Shown here piece after piece: positions 46,554 through 57,230 of a DNA stretch of 64,000 nt. Source of the stretch: Peromyscus leucopus (lineage: Eukaryota; Chordata; Mammalia; Rodentia; Cricetidae); assembly GCF_004664715.2 (NCBI RefSeq), contig NC_051075.1:32880504-32944503 (forward strand), in the 5' to 3' direction. The stretch's first letter is position 1. The number at the start of each line of letters is the position of its first letter. The translations under genes were made by a program, and so were the position numbers. The notes beneath the pieces were generated by a model. It worked only from the letters and a program-made list of their open reading frames with translations. It searched no databases and had not been told where the DNA came from.

Positions 46554-46807
46554 TGACCCAGCATAGGGCTGAGGCCTGTGTGCTGTGGGGAAAAATAACG
46601 GAAGTCTTCGTTATTTCTAGACATAGATTGACCCAGGGCATATCCATCCCCTGCCTGTGCTGTGAAAACCCCTGAAGGTGTTAAACTCAGACATGACCCA
46701 CATTAGCATCAGCTTTGCTGACCAAGAGACTGTCTCTACCATCTGTTGCCACCACCATTTAGCACAGATTCTATCAAGTAACTGCTCACAAATTCCTCTC
46801 CCTGCCC
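46554..46807. other. No recognised feature
   Basis: Unique sequence. Confidence 0.4.
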
Positions 46808-47022
46808 CTTGACTCAGTATCTCACATATCCCAGGCTGGCCTCAAACTTGCTATAAACTAGAGATGGCTTTGACCTTGAACCTCCTGCTTCTACCTCTGA
46901 GGTACTGGGATGCAGGCATTGGTTTTCATACCTAGTTTTATGCATTGCTAGTGAATGATTCCCAGGCTTCATTCATGTTAGGTAAGTAAGTACTCTGCTC
47001 ACTGAGCTACACCTTCAGCCTT
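46808..47022 (-). mobile_element. B4-like SINE
   Basis: CCCAGGCTGGCCTCAAACTT, TACCTCTGAGGTACTGGGA, then an ID-like antisense end (AGTAAGTACTCTGCTCACTG, CTACACCTTCAGCC). Confidence 0.7.
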
Positions 47023-47899
47023 GCAAATATTTCTCTCAAACTGCTCTATCACCAGACAGGCCTGTGCTCTTGTGAGATGGACTTGTATCTTGGCCTACAT
47101 CATTACCAGTTATTGTACAGGACTCTATGTCTTCCTAAGACTGCAGGTCCTTGTGACTGTGAGACTGGTGTGACACCACCTTGTTAACTAGGTAGAAAAG
47201 GACTGCCTTCACCAATGTTATCCCAACCTTGGAAACCCCATTTATTGGGGATAGGCTACGGTAGTGAATATTAGATTTTGCCCCACAACTAGTACTAGGT
47301 ATATGAAAACTAGCACTGAGCAGGTCTTGACATCCCTGTTTCCCAGGCCTACCTACAGATGGAGGGTCTGGAACAGCTCTGGCGTCAGTGGACGACATGT
47401 GTCCCTAGGTGGTTAGATTTATTTTTATTTTTATTTTTTTTTTATGCTACAGCCAGAGTCATCTGCAGTTGGTTGTAGAGTCTGGGGCCATTGAGATTTG
47501 GTAGATTAGAGAAGTTCTGGGTGTTGATCCTACCTCAGTGTTGTTCTGATCTTATTGGCTGTGGGTCAGGCTTATGGCACATAGTTCAAGCAGCAGGTTT
47601 GAAATAGGAATCTGGGGGTAGATCGAGTAACTGGAGAGGGAGAGGTTTATGGGAACATATTATTCTTTTTTGTGCTCTGGTTCTTTCAAAAAACACACAC
47701 CAACAGTGTATTTGGGGCAACCTTGGACTTGAATCGCCTGAGACTAATCCATTACTATTATGGAAATAGTGACATTGCACCAACAGCAAACTTCTGGGAA
47801 AATTGGACCCGGCTGCCATCCACAGCTAAAAATAGTGAAAATGACTGTAGGTTCAGAGAAAATCAGCAGCTTGGTTAGACTTTCTGGAAATACAGGCAC
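47023..47899. other. Unique sequence
   Basis: T-rich run near 47420-47443. The overlapping opposite frames at 47586-47878 lack domains. Confidence 0.45.
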
Positions 47900-48725
47900 A
47901 AACAAAGCCAGATGAGAAAGACTGGAAATAGCTGGCCCCGCAATGCTCAGGCACCGTGCACACCAGTAATCACCAAGAAAATGCTGTCCTCACCTGCTAC
48001 TCAAAGTCAAGTCTCTGATGCTGACCAGACAGTGGCTAGGATAGAATGCTCAGAAAATTAAAAAGAGCTGCTTTAAGGAAACCAAACGATGTAAAAGAAA
48101 AGGCATAAAAATATTTCAAAATTCTAGTCAAGAGATCTAACAAAGATATGGAAGCAATTAAACATAGTCAGAGATTCTTCAGCTGCAAAATGCACTCCAT
48201 GAAGTAGCAGCCCAGATCAAAGATAAAAAATAATTAGCAGGCTCAAGACAGGTTACTTGAAAATACACAGTTGGTAAAGAAAAAATAATGAGGAAGAATA
48301 AAGAAAACTTATGGGAACTTTGGGATATTTTAAAAAGAGCAAATTATATGAGCTAACAGGGTTCAGAAAAACTTGTGAATGTCAAGGGGATGGAAAACTA
48401 ATTCAAAGAAGCAACAGCAGAGAATTCACCCAATATGGGGAGGTGTATATACAGATATAGGAAGGTGAGAGGTCACTCGTCAAATTTAACTCAACCAGGT
48501 TTATACACAGAACATTTTAGTCAAGCTGTCAAAGGTGAACAATAGAGAGAAAAAAAGAAAACACACAAAGCATCCCAATTTGCTTGAGTGGATTTCTTGA
48601 GTGAAACCTTACAGGCCAGGGGACAGTGTCTTGAGATTTCCATAGCACTGAAGGAAAAGTTGTCAGTGAAGAGTATTGTGTCTGAGTTATCTTTTAGAAA
48701 TGAAGGAAATCCATTTGTTTTCCAG
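47900..48725 (+). mobile_element. Ancient L1 (L1M-type) 5' half remnant
   Basis: 48480-48720 follows the old L1 ORF1 region: TCAAGCTGTCAAAGGTGAAC, AACCTTACAGGCCAGGGGAC, GCACTGAAGGAAAAGTTGTC, TTTTAGAAATGAAGGAAAT. Upstream is A-rich and compatible, but more decayed. No frame survives. Confidence 0.6.
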
Positions 48726-48996
48726 AGTGTTCCATTTTTTCCACCGATGAGTACAATTCCATTGTGTATATGTATCTCATATTCATTATGCATTAATATG
48801 CAATGGTCAGTCTAGACTGGTTCCATTTCCTTGTTATCATGAGTAGAGCATCAAGAAATATGGATGTGAAAATATCTTTGTGAGAGGATATGGAGTCCTT
48901 TGTGTATGAATAATCTGGGTATATTTGCCCAAGAGTGGTATATCTGGTCAGATGGTAGTTCTCTTTTTAAAATTCCAAGCCTCCACATTGATTTCC

Positions 48997-49365
48997 ATAG
49001 TGTGTGGGAGGCCAGTTCCCACCTTTTACAGGGTTCCTATGAGGAGGAGAGAGGCATAAGAAATTTGTAGATAGAAAGATAGCGGAGATGAGACAGACAG
49101 AAACACAGGATAGCTTTGGAAGAGGACCTGGATCAAAATCTACCAGCTCCTTCTGTCTCCTCAAAAGGGCTTTTTATAACAATGCCAAGGGGTGGGGCAA
49201 AAGACCTCCCTCTGGCTAGATCAAAGCATACTGCACAGCCCAAGTGTAGACCCTTCCAAACACCTGGTAACTATGCATGTGGTCAAGCTATCGCTTTATG
49301 CAGCCCTGCCGGGTAAAGCAAGCCCAGATCTTTTTAGGAAACCTCTGTGGGCCTCCACAATAATG
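48997..49365 (-). mobile_element. Solo LTR A, 357 bp, with 6-bp TSD
   Basis: LTR 49003-49359; minus strand TGTGGAGGCCCACAG to GGCCTCCCACA. Flanks ATAGTG and ATAATG (5 of 6). A TATAAAAAG box lies in the complement at about 49169-49177, 180 bp from the LTR start, as expected for a class II promoter LTR. Confidence 0.85.
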
Positions 49366-49396
49366 ACTGTAGTACTTGCCACTCCCATGAGCAGTG

Positions 49397-49930
49397 GATA
49401 AGTGTGGGGGTCCTTTTTTTCTCTCTCGGCCTGTTGGCCCTCAGTCCATGAGGGCAATTGGGCAGAAACAGTGATAGATAGCTTTGTACGCAGCTGGTGA
49501 GCACAAATGGAGACAGTCCTCCAGGAGACTGCTTTATGTGAAACAGCGCAACTTTATTTCAGAGTATAAGGAATATATAGGATTGGGGAGCCTGAGGACA
49601 AACCCAAATTTGCATTAAATGGAACACTCCTATCACAAGGCTTCATATGTGGCTGTAGGGTCCTATAGCAGAGCTCCTAGCACAAGTCTTCACAGCAGGA
49701 ATCTGTGCCAGGTGTCAAGCTAAAGATAAACCAGGCATCTGGTTTAGTGACAGCTTTTAGATAAGCTCAGTCCTCCAGGCCCAGGGACATTCTCCAGATA
49801 AGGGCAGGTAGAAGCAAGGAGTTTTGGTGGGGAGGAAGGGAGTTTTCATGTTGCTGAGCTTTTGGAAAAAGCTGCCAGGTCAGGGGAGACTGCAACCTCA
49901 ACCAGCCAGCAGTGTCTTCCAAGAGATAAG
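49397..49930 (-). mobile_element. Solo LTR B, 522 bp, with perfect 6-bp TSD
   Basis: LTR 49403-49924 flanked by GATAAG at 49397-49402 and 49925-49930. AATAAA in the complement at 49553-49558 followed by a GT/T-rich U5-like region places it on the minus strand. Different family from LTR A. Confidence 0.8.
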
Positions 49931-50144
49931 AATTCCGTTCCCCTCACATCCTTTCCAGCATTTGTTGTCAGCTTTCTTGATCATAGCTATTCTTTTTGGG
50001 CATCTCAAAGCAATTTTAATTTGCATTTACTGAAGAGATAGGGCTGTTGGAAACTTTAAAAAATACTGGCTATTCATGTTTCTTCTTTTGCAAACTATCT
50101 GTTCATTTTATCAACTCATTTGTTCATTGAAAAGTATTATATTT

Positions 50145-50440
50145 ATATAACACAAACTCAGAAACATAAAAAATACACATATTCTTTCTTGTATGTGGCT
50201 CTTAGCTTGGAATTTACATGTGTGTGTATGTCAGTAAAAATAAATGTGGGTAAGTCTAAAACCTTAGAAAGCAGACCAAGAGAGGGGAAAAGGGATGCTC
50301 AGGAAAAGAAAGAGGGGCAAAAGGACACACGTGGCATTAAAGTGGGAAGACGATGGAGGACACAAGACAGCGGAGGAGTTGGAAAGAGAAGAATCAACTA
50401 TAACAAATTTTTCTTGAAAATGCCATAATGGTACTTAATA
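50145..50440 (+). mobile_element. Lx-type L1 3' end fragment
   Basis: CAAACTCAGAAACATAAAAA, TTCTTGTATGTGGCTCTTAG and TTGGAATTTACATGTGTG are the ORF2-end/3' UTR junction of old rodent L1; AATGCCATAATGGTAC near the end fits. Confidence 0.65.
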
Positions 50441-50699
50441 TATTGTTCTGTTCATTTATACCATCTCTTCAGGACCCTGGGAACATTGAGGAACAGGAAT
50501 GGAAAGACTGTAAGAGCCAATAGATAGGGAGAAGGGCTCTGAGGTATTATTTTCTGGGGAAGGCACAGCTATTGCAATCATGAACTCACAGCAGCTGAAG
50601 ATGCTTGCACTGGGTCTGCACAAGAAAGGGCTCAACAGAGCCAGGCATGGATGGAGGTGGAGGAGAGACTCCTCATTGTTGAATTGTTTGCTATGGAGG
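50441..50699. other. No recognised feature
   Basis: Unique sequence. Confidence 0.4.
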
Positions 50700-50736
50700 C
50701 ACACACACACATACACACGCACATGCACATGCACGT

Positions 50737-50784
<48 letters not shown>
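50700..50784. repeat. Compound (CA)n(GCAC)n(AG)n microsatellite
   Basis: CA units, then GCACAT/GCACGT units, then about 22 uninterrupted AG units. Confidence 0.97.
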
Positions 50785-50788
<4 letters not shown>

Positions 50789-50878
50789 ATTCGATTCACC
50801 AGTTAAAGACAATGCAATCTTGTCACCTGTGATACCATAGATGGAGAGCTAGATCATTATGCTTTATGAAGTAAGCTA

Positions 50879-50948
50879 GGTGTGATGGACAATCTTGATT
50901 TGCAACTTGACACACCTGCAAAGAGGAACCCTGATTGGGGAATTGCCA
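50879..50948 (+). mobile_element. ERV-L-like LTR start fragment
   Basis: TGTGATGGACAATCTTGATT, GCAACTTGACACACCTGC and GATTGGGGAATTGCC match the start of rodent ERV-L-like LTRs such as the complement of 37277-37694. Confidence 0.5.
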
Positions 50949-51358
50949 CTCTCAGACTGGCCAAAACAAATGTCAGCTGATGCTGGAAAGAATGTGGCAT
51001 AAGGGGAACACTCATCCACTGCTGGTGAGAGTGCAAACTGGTACAGCCACTATGTAAATGAGTGTGGAGGTTCCTCAAAAATTTGAAGACAGACTTACCA
51101 CAAGATCCATTTATGCCACTTTCGGGCATACACCCAAAGGCCTTTACATTCTACTACAGAGATACTTGCTTTACCATGTTCATTGCTGCTTTATTTATAA
51201 TAGTCAGAACTTGAAATGGTTCAACCAGATGATGCATAAATAATGAAATACGCCACATTTACAGAACTGAATATTATCCAGCTCTTCAAGAAAAATGAAA
51301 TTAGCAAGTGAATGGATGGAGCTAGAAATAGTCAGTCTGAGTGAGGAAGCCCAGACAC
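50949..51358 (+). mobile_element. Old L1 ORF2 end, interrupted by an LTR
   Basis: ATCCACTGCTGGTGAGAGTG, TACCACAAGATCCATTTATG, TTTATTTATAATAGTCAGAA and GTGAATGGATGGAGCTAGAA are sense ORF2 C-terminal landmarks. 51740-51850 may be its 3' UTR. Confidence 0.8.
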
Positions 51359-51690
51359 TGCTGTGGATGATTGATTAATAAATAAAATGCTGATTGGCCA
51401 GTAGCCAGGCAGGAAGTATAGGCGGGACAAAGAGAGAGGAGAAGTCTGGGAAGTAGAAGGCTGAGTCAGAGAGACACTGCCAGCCACTGCTGCCACAATG
51501 AGGAGCAGGATGTAAAGTACCGGTAAGCCACGAGCCACGTGGCAAGGTATAGACTAATAGAAATGGGTTAATTTAAGATAGAAGAACTAGATAACAAGAA
51601 GCCTGCCATGACCATACAGTTTATAAGAAATATAAGCGTCTGAGTGATTATTTTATAAGTGGGCTGTGGGACTGCGGGAAACACTGGGAA
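51359..51690 (+). mobile_element. LTR of the TGCTGTGGA family
   Basis: TGCTGTGGATGATTG start, GGCAGGAAGTATAGGCGG, GAGCCACGTGGCAAGG, TATAAGCGTCTGAGTG. The 3' end is truncated or decayed and no second TSD copy is readable. Inserted in the L1. Confidence 0.85.
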
Positions 51691-51916
51691 GAAAGTATTT
51701 TCAAAGTTAACAATAAAGAAATGATATGTGTTTCAGAAATTGTACTTGTTTACCCTCTTTAGGTAGTATACAATGTATATTTGTGGAAATATTGCATGCT
51801 ACTTCATTTAATCTTTGCAATTTTTGTGTTTTATGTATCAGTTTCCAAATGACAAAAGCTCCATGCCATTGTTACATAGATGTATATATTATTAGCATTT
51901 GCCATTAACATGTTTA
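51691..51916. other. Possible L1 3' UTR, otherwise unassigned
   Basis: TACAATGTATATTTGTGGAA is reminiscent of an Lx L1 3' UTR. Weak. Confidence 0.3.
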
Positions 51917-51921
51917 AAATT

Positions 51922-51968
<47 letters not shown>

Positions 51969-51970
51969 TG
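51917..51970. repeat. (TTTA)n microsatellite
   Basis: About 13 units at the tail of the following antisense SINE. Confidence 0.97.
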
Positions 51971-52125
51971 TGTATAGAGGCCCGAGGTTTTGCCAAAGTC
52001 TGTGTATGTAGGTCAGAGGACAACTTGTGGAAGTCAGTTCTCTTTTTCCACCATGTGAGAATTGAACTCAGGTTGTCAAATGTGGCAGCAAGTGCCCTTA
52101 CCTGCTGAGCCATTTCTCTGGCCTA
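51971..52125 (-). mobile_element. SINE B3-like
   Basis: GGTCAGAGGACAACTTGTGG, AGTTCTCTTTTTCCACCATG, GAACTCAGGTTGTCAAATG, GTGCCCTTACCTGCTGAG. Confidence 0.8.
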
Positions 52126-52178
52126 ATGGTTGTCATTTGAAAAATTATCTTTCCCTTTATCTCTCCTTTTCATTTTTC

Positions 52179-52180
<2 letters not shown>

Positions 52181-52210
<30 letters not shown>

Positions 52211-52211
52211 A
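52181..52211. repeat. (CA)n microsatellite
   Basis: About 14 CA units. Confidence 0.95.
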
Positions 52212-52688
52212 ATGCTGTGGAAGTTGCCATTGTTGGTCATGCTGTATAATACTGTGATACAATAAACACTATTTTGGCTTATTATATGATATGTAGGTAG
52301 TTGCCTGACCTTTTTTAGCCTAGAATTCTACTGTGGGTATTTTACTATACTATTTAAAAGTCACAAATACTTTTGAATGGTTTAGGAATATATTTTGCTT
52401 GCATGTTTGAATATGTTTATACTCCTATTTTAGTTGTTACTTTACATTGGTTTATGAAAATTCTCTTATGCATATCTCTATTGCTAACCCCTGTTGTGTT
52501 TCTGTTGTTTTCTCAGTCTAGATACCTATAAATAGGTTTTCTAGGACAAAGGCCCTGACATAATGAAGTTCTCTGTATGATTACAAAGCAGCATTGTTAG
52601 TCTACACTCTCCCTTAAATTGAGCTATTTTCAGTTCCACACATGTTCTCATTATTGTTGTAATTCCCAGCATTTAATCTAAATTATTT
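52212..52688. other. Unique sequence
   Basis: Nothing recognised. Confidence 0.45.
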
Positions 52689-52692
52689 TCAC

Positions 52693-52723
<31 letters not shown>

Positions 52724-52884
52724 GTTTTTCAAGACAGGATTTCTCTGTGTAGCTTTGCACCTTTCCTGGGACTCATTTGGTAGTCCAGGCTGGCCTCAAA
52801 CTCACAGAGATCCGCCTGCCTCTGCCTCCCGAGTGCTGGGATTAAAGGCATGCGCCACCACCGCCCGGCTCACTTAATTTTTTT
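52689..52884 (-). mobile_element. Young SINE B1 with perfect 15-bp TSD
   Basis: TCACTTAATTTTTTT at 52689-52703 and 52870-52884. Long T-run, then a near-consensus cricetid-type B1 ending CACCACCGCCCGGC. On its own strand the nick site reads TT/AAAA. Confidence 0.95.
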
Positions 52885-52924
52885 AACAATTTAAAATGGA
52901 AGTAGTCTTCATGAATAATGGGTC

Positions 52925-53025
52925 TCAATTGTGCCCAAATCACAGAGTTGGTAAGTTATGAAGCTAGGCTTTCACAGAGATGACCTTGTCCCAAATCTCA
53001 TACTATTTCCTTTACTGGGATGGCT
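52925..53025 (+). mobile_element. MIR-like SINE remnant
   Basis: GCCCAAATCACAGAGTTGG, TAAGTTATGAAGCTAGGC and a CTATTTCCTTTACTGGG end follow the MIR 3' half. Ancient. Confidence 0.45.
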
Positions 53026-53041
53026 TAAAACTCAGATAATT

Positions 53042-54330
53042 TAAGTAAAGTGGTTCAAAGTCCTTATAATTCTGTCCACAAATCAGGATTATATGCCATT
53101 CTGATGGTATTAATGGATTTTTTGGAACCTCTCAACATAGTTACTGACTCTCAGTATGCCAAAAGAGTGGTCTTATGCATTGAAAGTGCTGAATTTATTC
53201 CTGATGGATCAGAATTAACTTCATTATTTATTCAGTTACAAGAAATAATAAGGAATAGGAATTATCCCTTGTTATATAATTGACTTATGATCCCATAAGG
53301 GTCTGCTAGGCCCTCTAGCACAAGGAAATGATGAGATTGATCAACTATTGATAGGAAATGTGCTGGATGCCTCAGAGTTTCATTAAAACATAACATGAAT
53401 AGTAAGAGTTTGGAAAAGTATTTTTCCATAACCTGGCAACAAGCCAAATAAATTATAAGGAAATGTTTTACTTGCTCTTTATATCAAAATAAACCACCAG
53501 CAGGACGTAAACCAAAGGGTACTCAGAGGAATGAAATCTGGCAGATGGATATGTTTTATTTTGTAGAATTTGGAAAATTGAAATATGTATACCACACCAT
53601 TGATATCTATTCAAGATTTTAATGGGCAACTGCTCTGAGTTCTGAGAAGACTGATTCTGTAATCACACATTTGCTAGAAGTTATGGCCATCATGAATATA
53701 CCTCTACAAATTAAAACTGGCAATGCTCCATCATATGTGTCTGGTAAAATAAAACAGTTTTTTGCTTATTACAATATAAAGCATATTACAGGTATACTGC
53801 ATAATCCTACAGGCCAAGCAGTCATAGAAAGATCAAATCAATGTACCAGGCTCTACTGACTCCCCATGGGAGGTATTGCCTTGGAGGAGGTGGGAATGGG
53901 GGGTGGGTTGGGGGGAAGGCTGGTGGGCAGGACAAGGGAGGAGAGGGGGATCTGTGGTTGGTATTTGAAATGAATAGAAGATTTCTTAATAATAAAAAAG
54001 GAAAAAGAAGATCAAATTGAACTCTAAAGGATATGCTAAATAAACAGAAAGGGGTAACAATGCTCCCCTCCCAGAGATAGATCACATAATGCTCTATTAA
54101 CTTTGAATTTTCTCAGTGCTAATGAAAAAGGAACAACAGCTGTGGAGAGACATTGTATAATAGAAAAAACTATAGAATTAAATCGGCTTATATACTTTAA
54201 AGATGTGTTGACCTCACAATGGAAATCAGGATATGTGTTATGTTGGGGATGAGTTTTTGCTTTTGTTTCTACAGGAGAAGAAAAGCTATGGATACCATAA
54301 AAATTGATAAAGATTTGATTTGAACAAGAG
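53042..54330 (+). pseudogene. Class II ERV pol remnant: RNase H and integrase
   Basis: 53050-53283 is an RNase H stretch with the T-D-S-Q-Y-A motif (53143-53160); the catalytic Glu expected a little upstream is replaced (K-S-G-L-Y-A). Integrase follows: C-x2-C of the zinc finger near 53468-53480, first catalytic Asp in Q-M-D (53541-53549), second Asp changed to Gly (K-T-G-N-A-P, about 53713-53730), Glu kept at 53827-53829. Stops break the frame several times, and an L1 cuts the core at 53839-54007. Most of RT, protease and gag are missing. Inactive. Confidence 0.85.
53829..54017 (+). mobile_element. Small L1 3' end inserted in ERV integrase
   Basis: 169-bp L1 tail 53839-54007 (CTACTGACTCCCCATGGGAG, G-rich tract, TTTCTTAATAATAAAAAAGG). 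TSD core AAGATCAAAT at 53829-53838 and 54008-54017. Same L1 subfamily as 44466-44780. Confidence 0.9.
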
Positions 54331-56848
54331 AGACCTCTTAATTAGAAGAGGCGACAGTTCATCAACCAGTATAACCATTCAATTTAAACTAAGTTATACT
54401 ACTAACAAATGCTTTTCATTTAATCAGATATAACTTGCCAAAAGGGAACCTCCCCAAAGTTAGGATTTTAGTTTTTGTCTTTCAGGAGAAGGCTAAGAAA
54501 TCTGAAGAACACTGGACAAATGAGACAACTGAAGAAAAAGGACAAACCATTCAGAAAAAATATCCCAAGAAAAAGAGTAAATCGACCTATTGGTATGTCA
54601 CATATCTAACAGGATAAAATTTCATAATTCTTCCTAAATGTTTGTTTCTGCTGTTCTCTACAGACATATAATGCAAAATAAAGCTGGCTTTGGAGTTGGA
54701 GCATGGCTCTCTCCTTCTCTAAACCCAAGAATGCTTGTTAAAAAAAAATGCAAAATCTCTGTATCATGTCAGAAAAGCCACCTGATAAGGGACATAAGAA
54801 AAACCAAAATTAAGGGACTATTCTATTGCCACCAATCTCATAATTTTTTGGTTTTATTTTGACTCTTTAAAACTTTTCTTAATGTATGAATTTTATATCA
54901 AAATTTATAATATTTATGTATATATTTTAAACTTTTGTCATGATGTTAATGGTGATATAGAGTACTAATTAATTCTAGAAAAAAAGGCTTCATCTAGCTT
55001 CCTGTACATAATTTTGGGTTTGAATCTCTATCAGTTTTCTGCAGGGAACCATGACCACAACTAATATCAACTTTGAAGTCCCCAAAAAGATGATGGGGTC
55101 CCACAATGATGATTCCATTAGGATGATGATAATACCACTAAGCTGACAAACACCACTCAAAGATCAGTTTTGGACTACAAACTGCTCAGGACAATTTTGA
55201 AATGGCTAGCTGAGATGATCCAGCCTCACAGACTACTCAAACAAGGACTGGAGACAAGCCTTGCATTTTGCCATTATGCAGAGACTAGACGACAAAAGAT
55301 ACAGCTACCTCTCCCAGGTCTTGACAATTAACCCCAAATTTTTCTTTTCAGGATTCCCTAAAGATGCCGTTGCCTTCAGACAGCAGGAAGTAATTTTAAG
55401 AAAACGATGCCCACATTCCCAAGAGATAGGGTAGGTGGTATTTGGTCTTTCAATGGGTTATGGATAATTGTCATTGTTTAGAATGGCTGGTTACAAGTTG
55501 TTAATTGATAATGCTTAGAAAAAAAAAGCTAAATAAGGAGATTAGAATCAGGGTTTTTGTTTGAAAAAAAGAAAAAGAAAAAGAGGATGTAGATAAGAGG
55601 TAGATTATTGAATCTACTCTGAAAAGAAAAAGGGGACCATATAGATATAAGATAAAAAGGTAGATTATTGAATCTACTTTTAAAAAGCAACTACTAGTTT
55701 TAAATATTTTACATTGGATTGGATTTTGTATATTGTATACAAATTTTGTGTATTGATACAAATTTGAGATTGATTTTATTAGAAAACACAGTACATATAT
55801 TTCTAATCTTGTTCAAGGTATTGTACCTATACAGTTCATTTAACAATGTAGTGCAAATTGTTAGTCTTTGAAAGTTATTTTTACCAACTAATTAGGATAT
55901 AAGAAATGCAAATTAATAGTCATTACAATCAAACTTGTAATCATATTAGGTATGTTTTCAGGGTTAAACAGGAATATATTGGAATATATTTTTAGATAGA
56001 CAGGTCATCTTCAAACTCTTCAGAGATTTATAGAATATGGCATTTAAGATGTTTTAATAACAGATTTTTAAATTTTTTTTAATGACTATGAGACATGTCT
56101 GTTCCTGGCAGCACCAATCTACTTCAGAGAAGATGATGGGCATTGAAGAAACTCCATATGGAGTTTATTTTCATTGTGGCAAAAGTTAGCCACTGGGCAA
56201 GAAATCCCTTGCCTCGACTGCTGACAATATAGTGTCCAAAGTGGACAAGCAGGACACAAAAGCAAGGACTGCTGAACCTTGCCAAGACAAAGTAGGGCAG
56301 CCCTTCAGAAAATCCTGCTTCACAGAAAAGTCTGTCAGGTATGCTAGGCCTGTAGGCCAAAGATGGATGCCCCAACATTGCAGAGGAACCTTGGGTGAAT
56401 GTCCAGGCAGCCCACTGTTTCTGTTATTTCTCACATTTTTTAGAAGTCGCTTGTTTGCACTTCCTGCTTACTCAGTTAATATTATTTCCTTCTCAGGTCT
56501 CTGAGGGAGTTTAAGATTAGATAGTTAAAGATAGTTTCCCTTGTTAACAAATTCAGAAAAGAAACTCACTAAAGAGGTGTAAAGTATATAAATTTGAAAG
56601 ACATCAAAAGATAGTTTTGGGTTGGTAATGCAAATTAGGATAGAAAGTGAATTAGATACAATCTTTTGGATTCACAAAGATAAGAGAGATAATGGAGTAT
56701 TTTCTCTGAATTTGTCAAGTGCAAATGGACTAGACATTGTTGTTGTATTTATTGCCTGTATATATTGCATATAGTTATTGTACTTGTTGTATATGGTTTT
56801 TCTTATATTAGTTATAACCTTCTTTTATTATTTTAGACAAAGGAGAAA
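54331..56848 (+). mobile_element. Non-coding 3' internal region of the ERV
   Basis: About 2.5 kb between integrase and LTR with only short frames. A Lys/Glu-rich 60-codon frame at 54435-54617 has no domain I can name. No fusion peptide or envelope landmark is visible, so env is lost or replaced. The segment ends in a purine tract (ACAAAGGAGAAA, 56837-56848), a plausible polypurine tract. Confidence 0.65.
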
Positions 56849-57230
56849 TGTGGTGATATATTGTGTACTCCAATAAAGCTTGCCTGGGGACCAGAGGATA
56901 GAGCCAGCCACTAAATTAGAAATAGAGGTCAGGCAGAGGTGGCACACACCTTTAATCTCCATGAGTTCAAGGCCACACTGGGCTGCATGAGAGAAACAGA
57001 GCCAGGCAGTGGTGACATACACCTTTAATCCCAGGAAGTAATATAGCAGGACAAAGAAAGGTTTATAAGGTGTGAGGAAACAGGAACTCACTCTCTTGGG
57101 GCTGAGGATTTCATAGAGGTAAGAACTAGTAGCTGGCTGTTCTGCTTCTCTGATCTTTCAGCTTTCACCCCAATATCTGGCTCTGTTTTTTTTTTTTTTA
57201 ATTATAAGACCTTTTAAGATTTGAATTACA
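56849..57230 (+). mobile_element. 3' LTR of the class II ERV
   Basis: TGTGGTGATATATTGTG to TTTGAATTACA, TG...CA. Contains B1-like blocks (GGTGGCACACACCTTTAATC, GACATACACCTTTAATCCC), a TTTATAAGG box near 57061 and a terminal AGACCTTTTAAGATT. Same family as the solo LTR at 11166-11650. No 5' LTR in the window. Confidence 0.88.

Larger units (their letters stand above)
48730..50135 (-). mobile_element. Old L1 fragment holding two solo LTRs
   Basis: Pieces 48730-49002, 49360-49402 and 49925-50135 are consecutive antisense L1 ORF2-end sequence (TTCCATTGTGTATATG, ACATTGATTTCCATAGTG / ACTGTAGTACTTGCCACTCC / CACATCCTTTCCAGCATTTG). The junctions are where the LTRs entered. Confidence 0.85.

Noticed and set aside
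55600..55690. Repeated block AGGTAGATTATTGAATCTAC as a regulatory palindrome
   Set aside because: The unit occurs twice (about 55600 and 55660) inside the ERV 3' region and looks like a short local duplication. No evidence of function.
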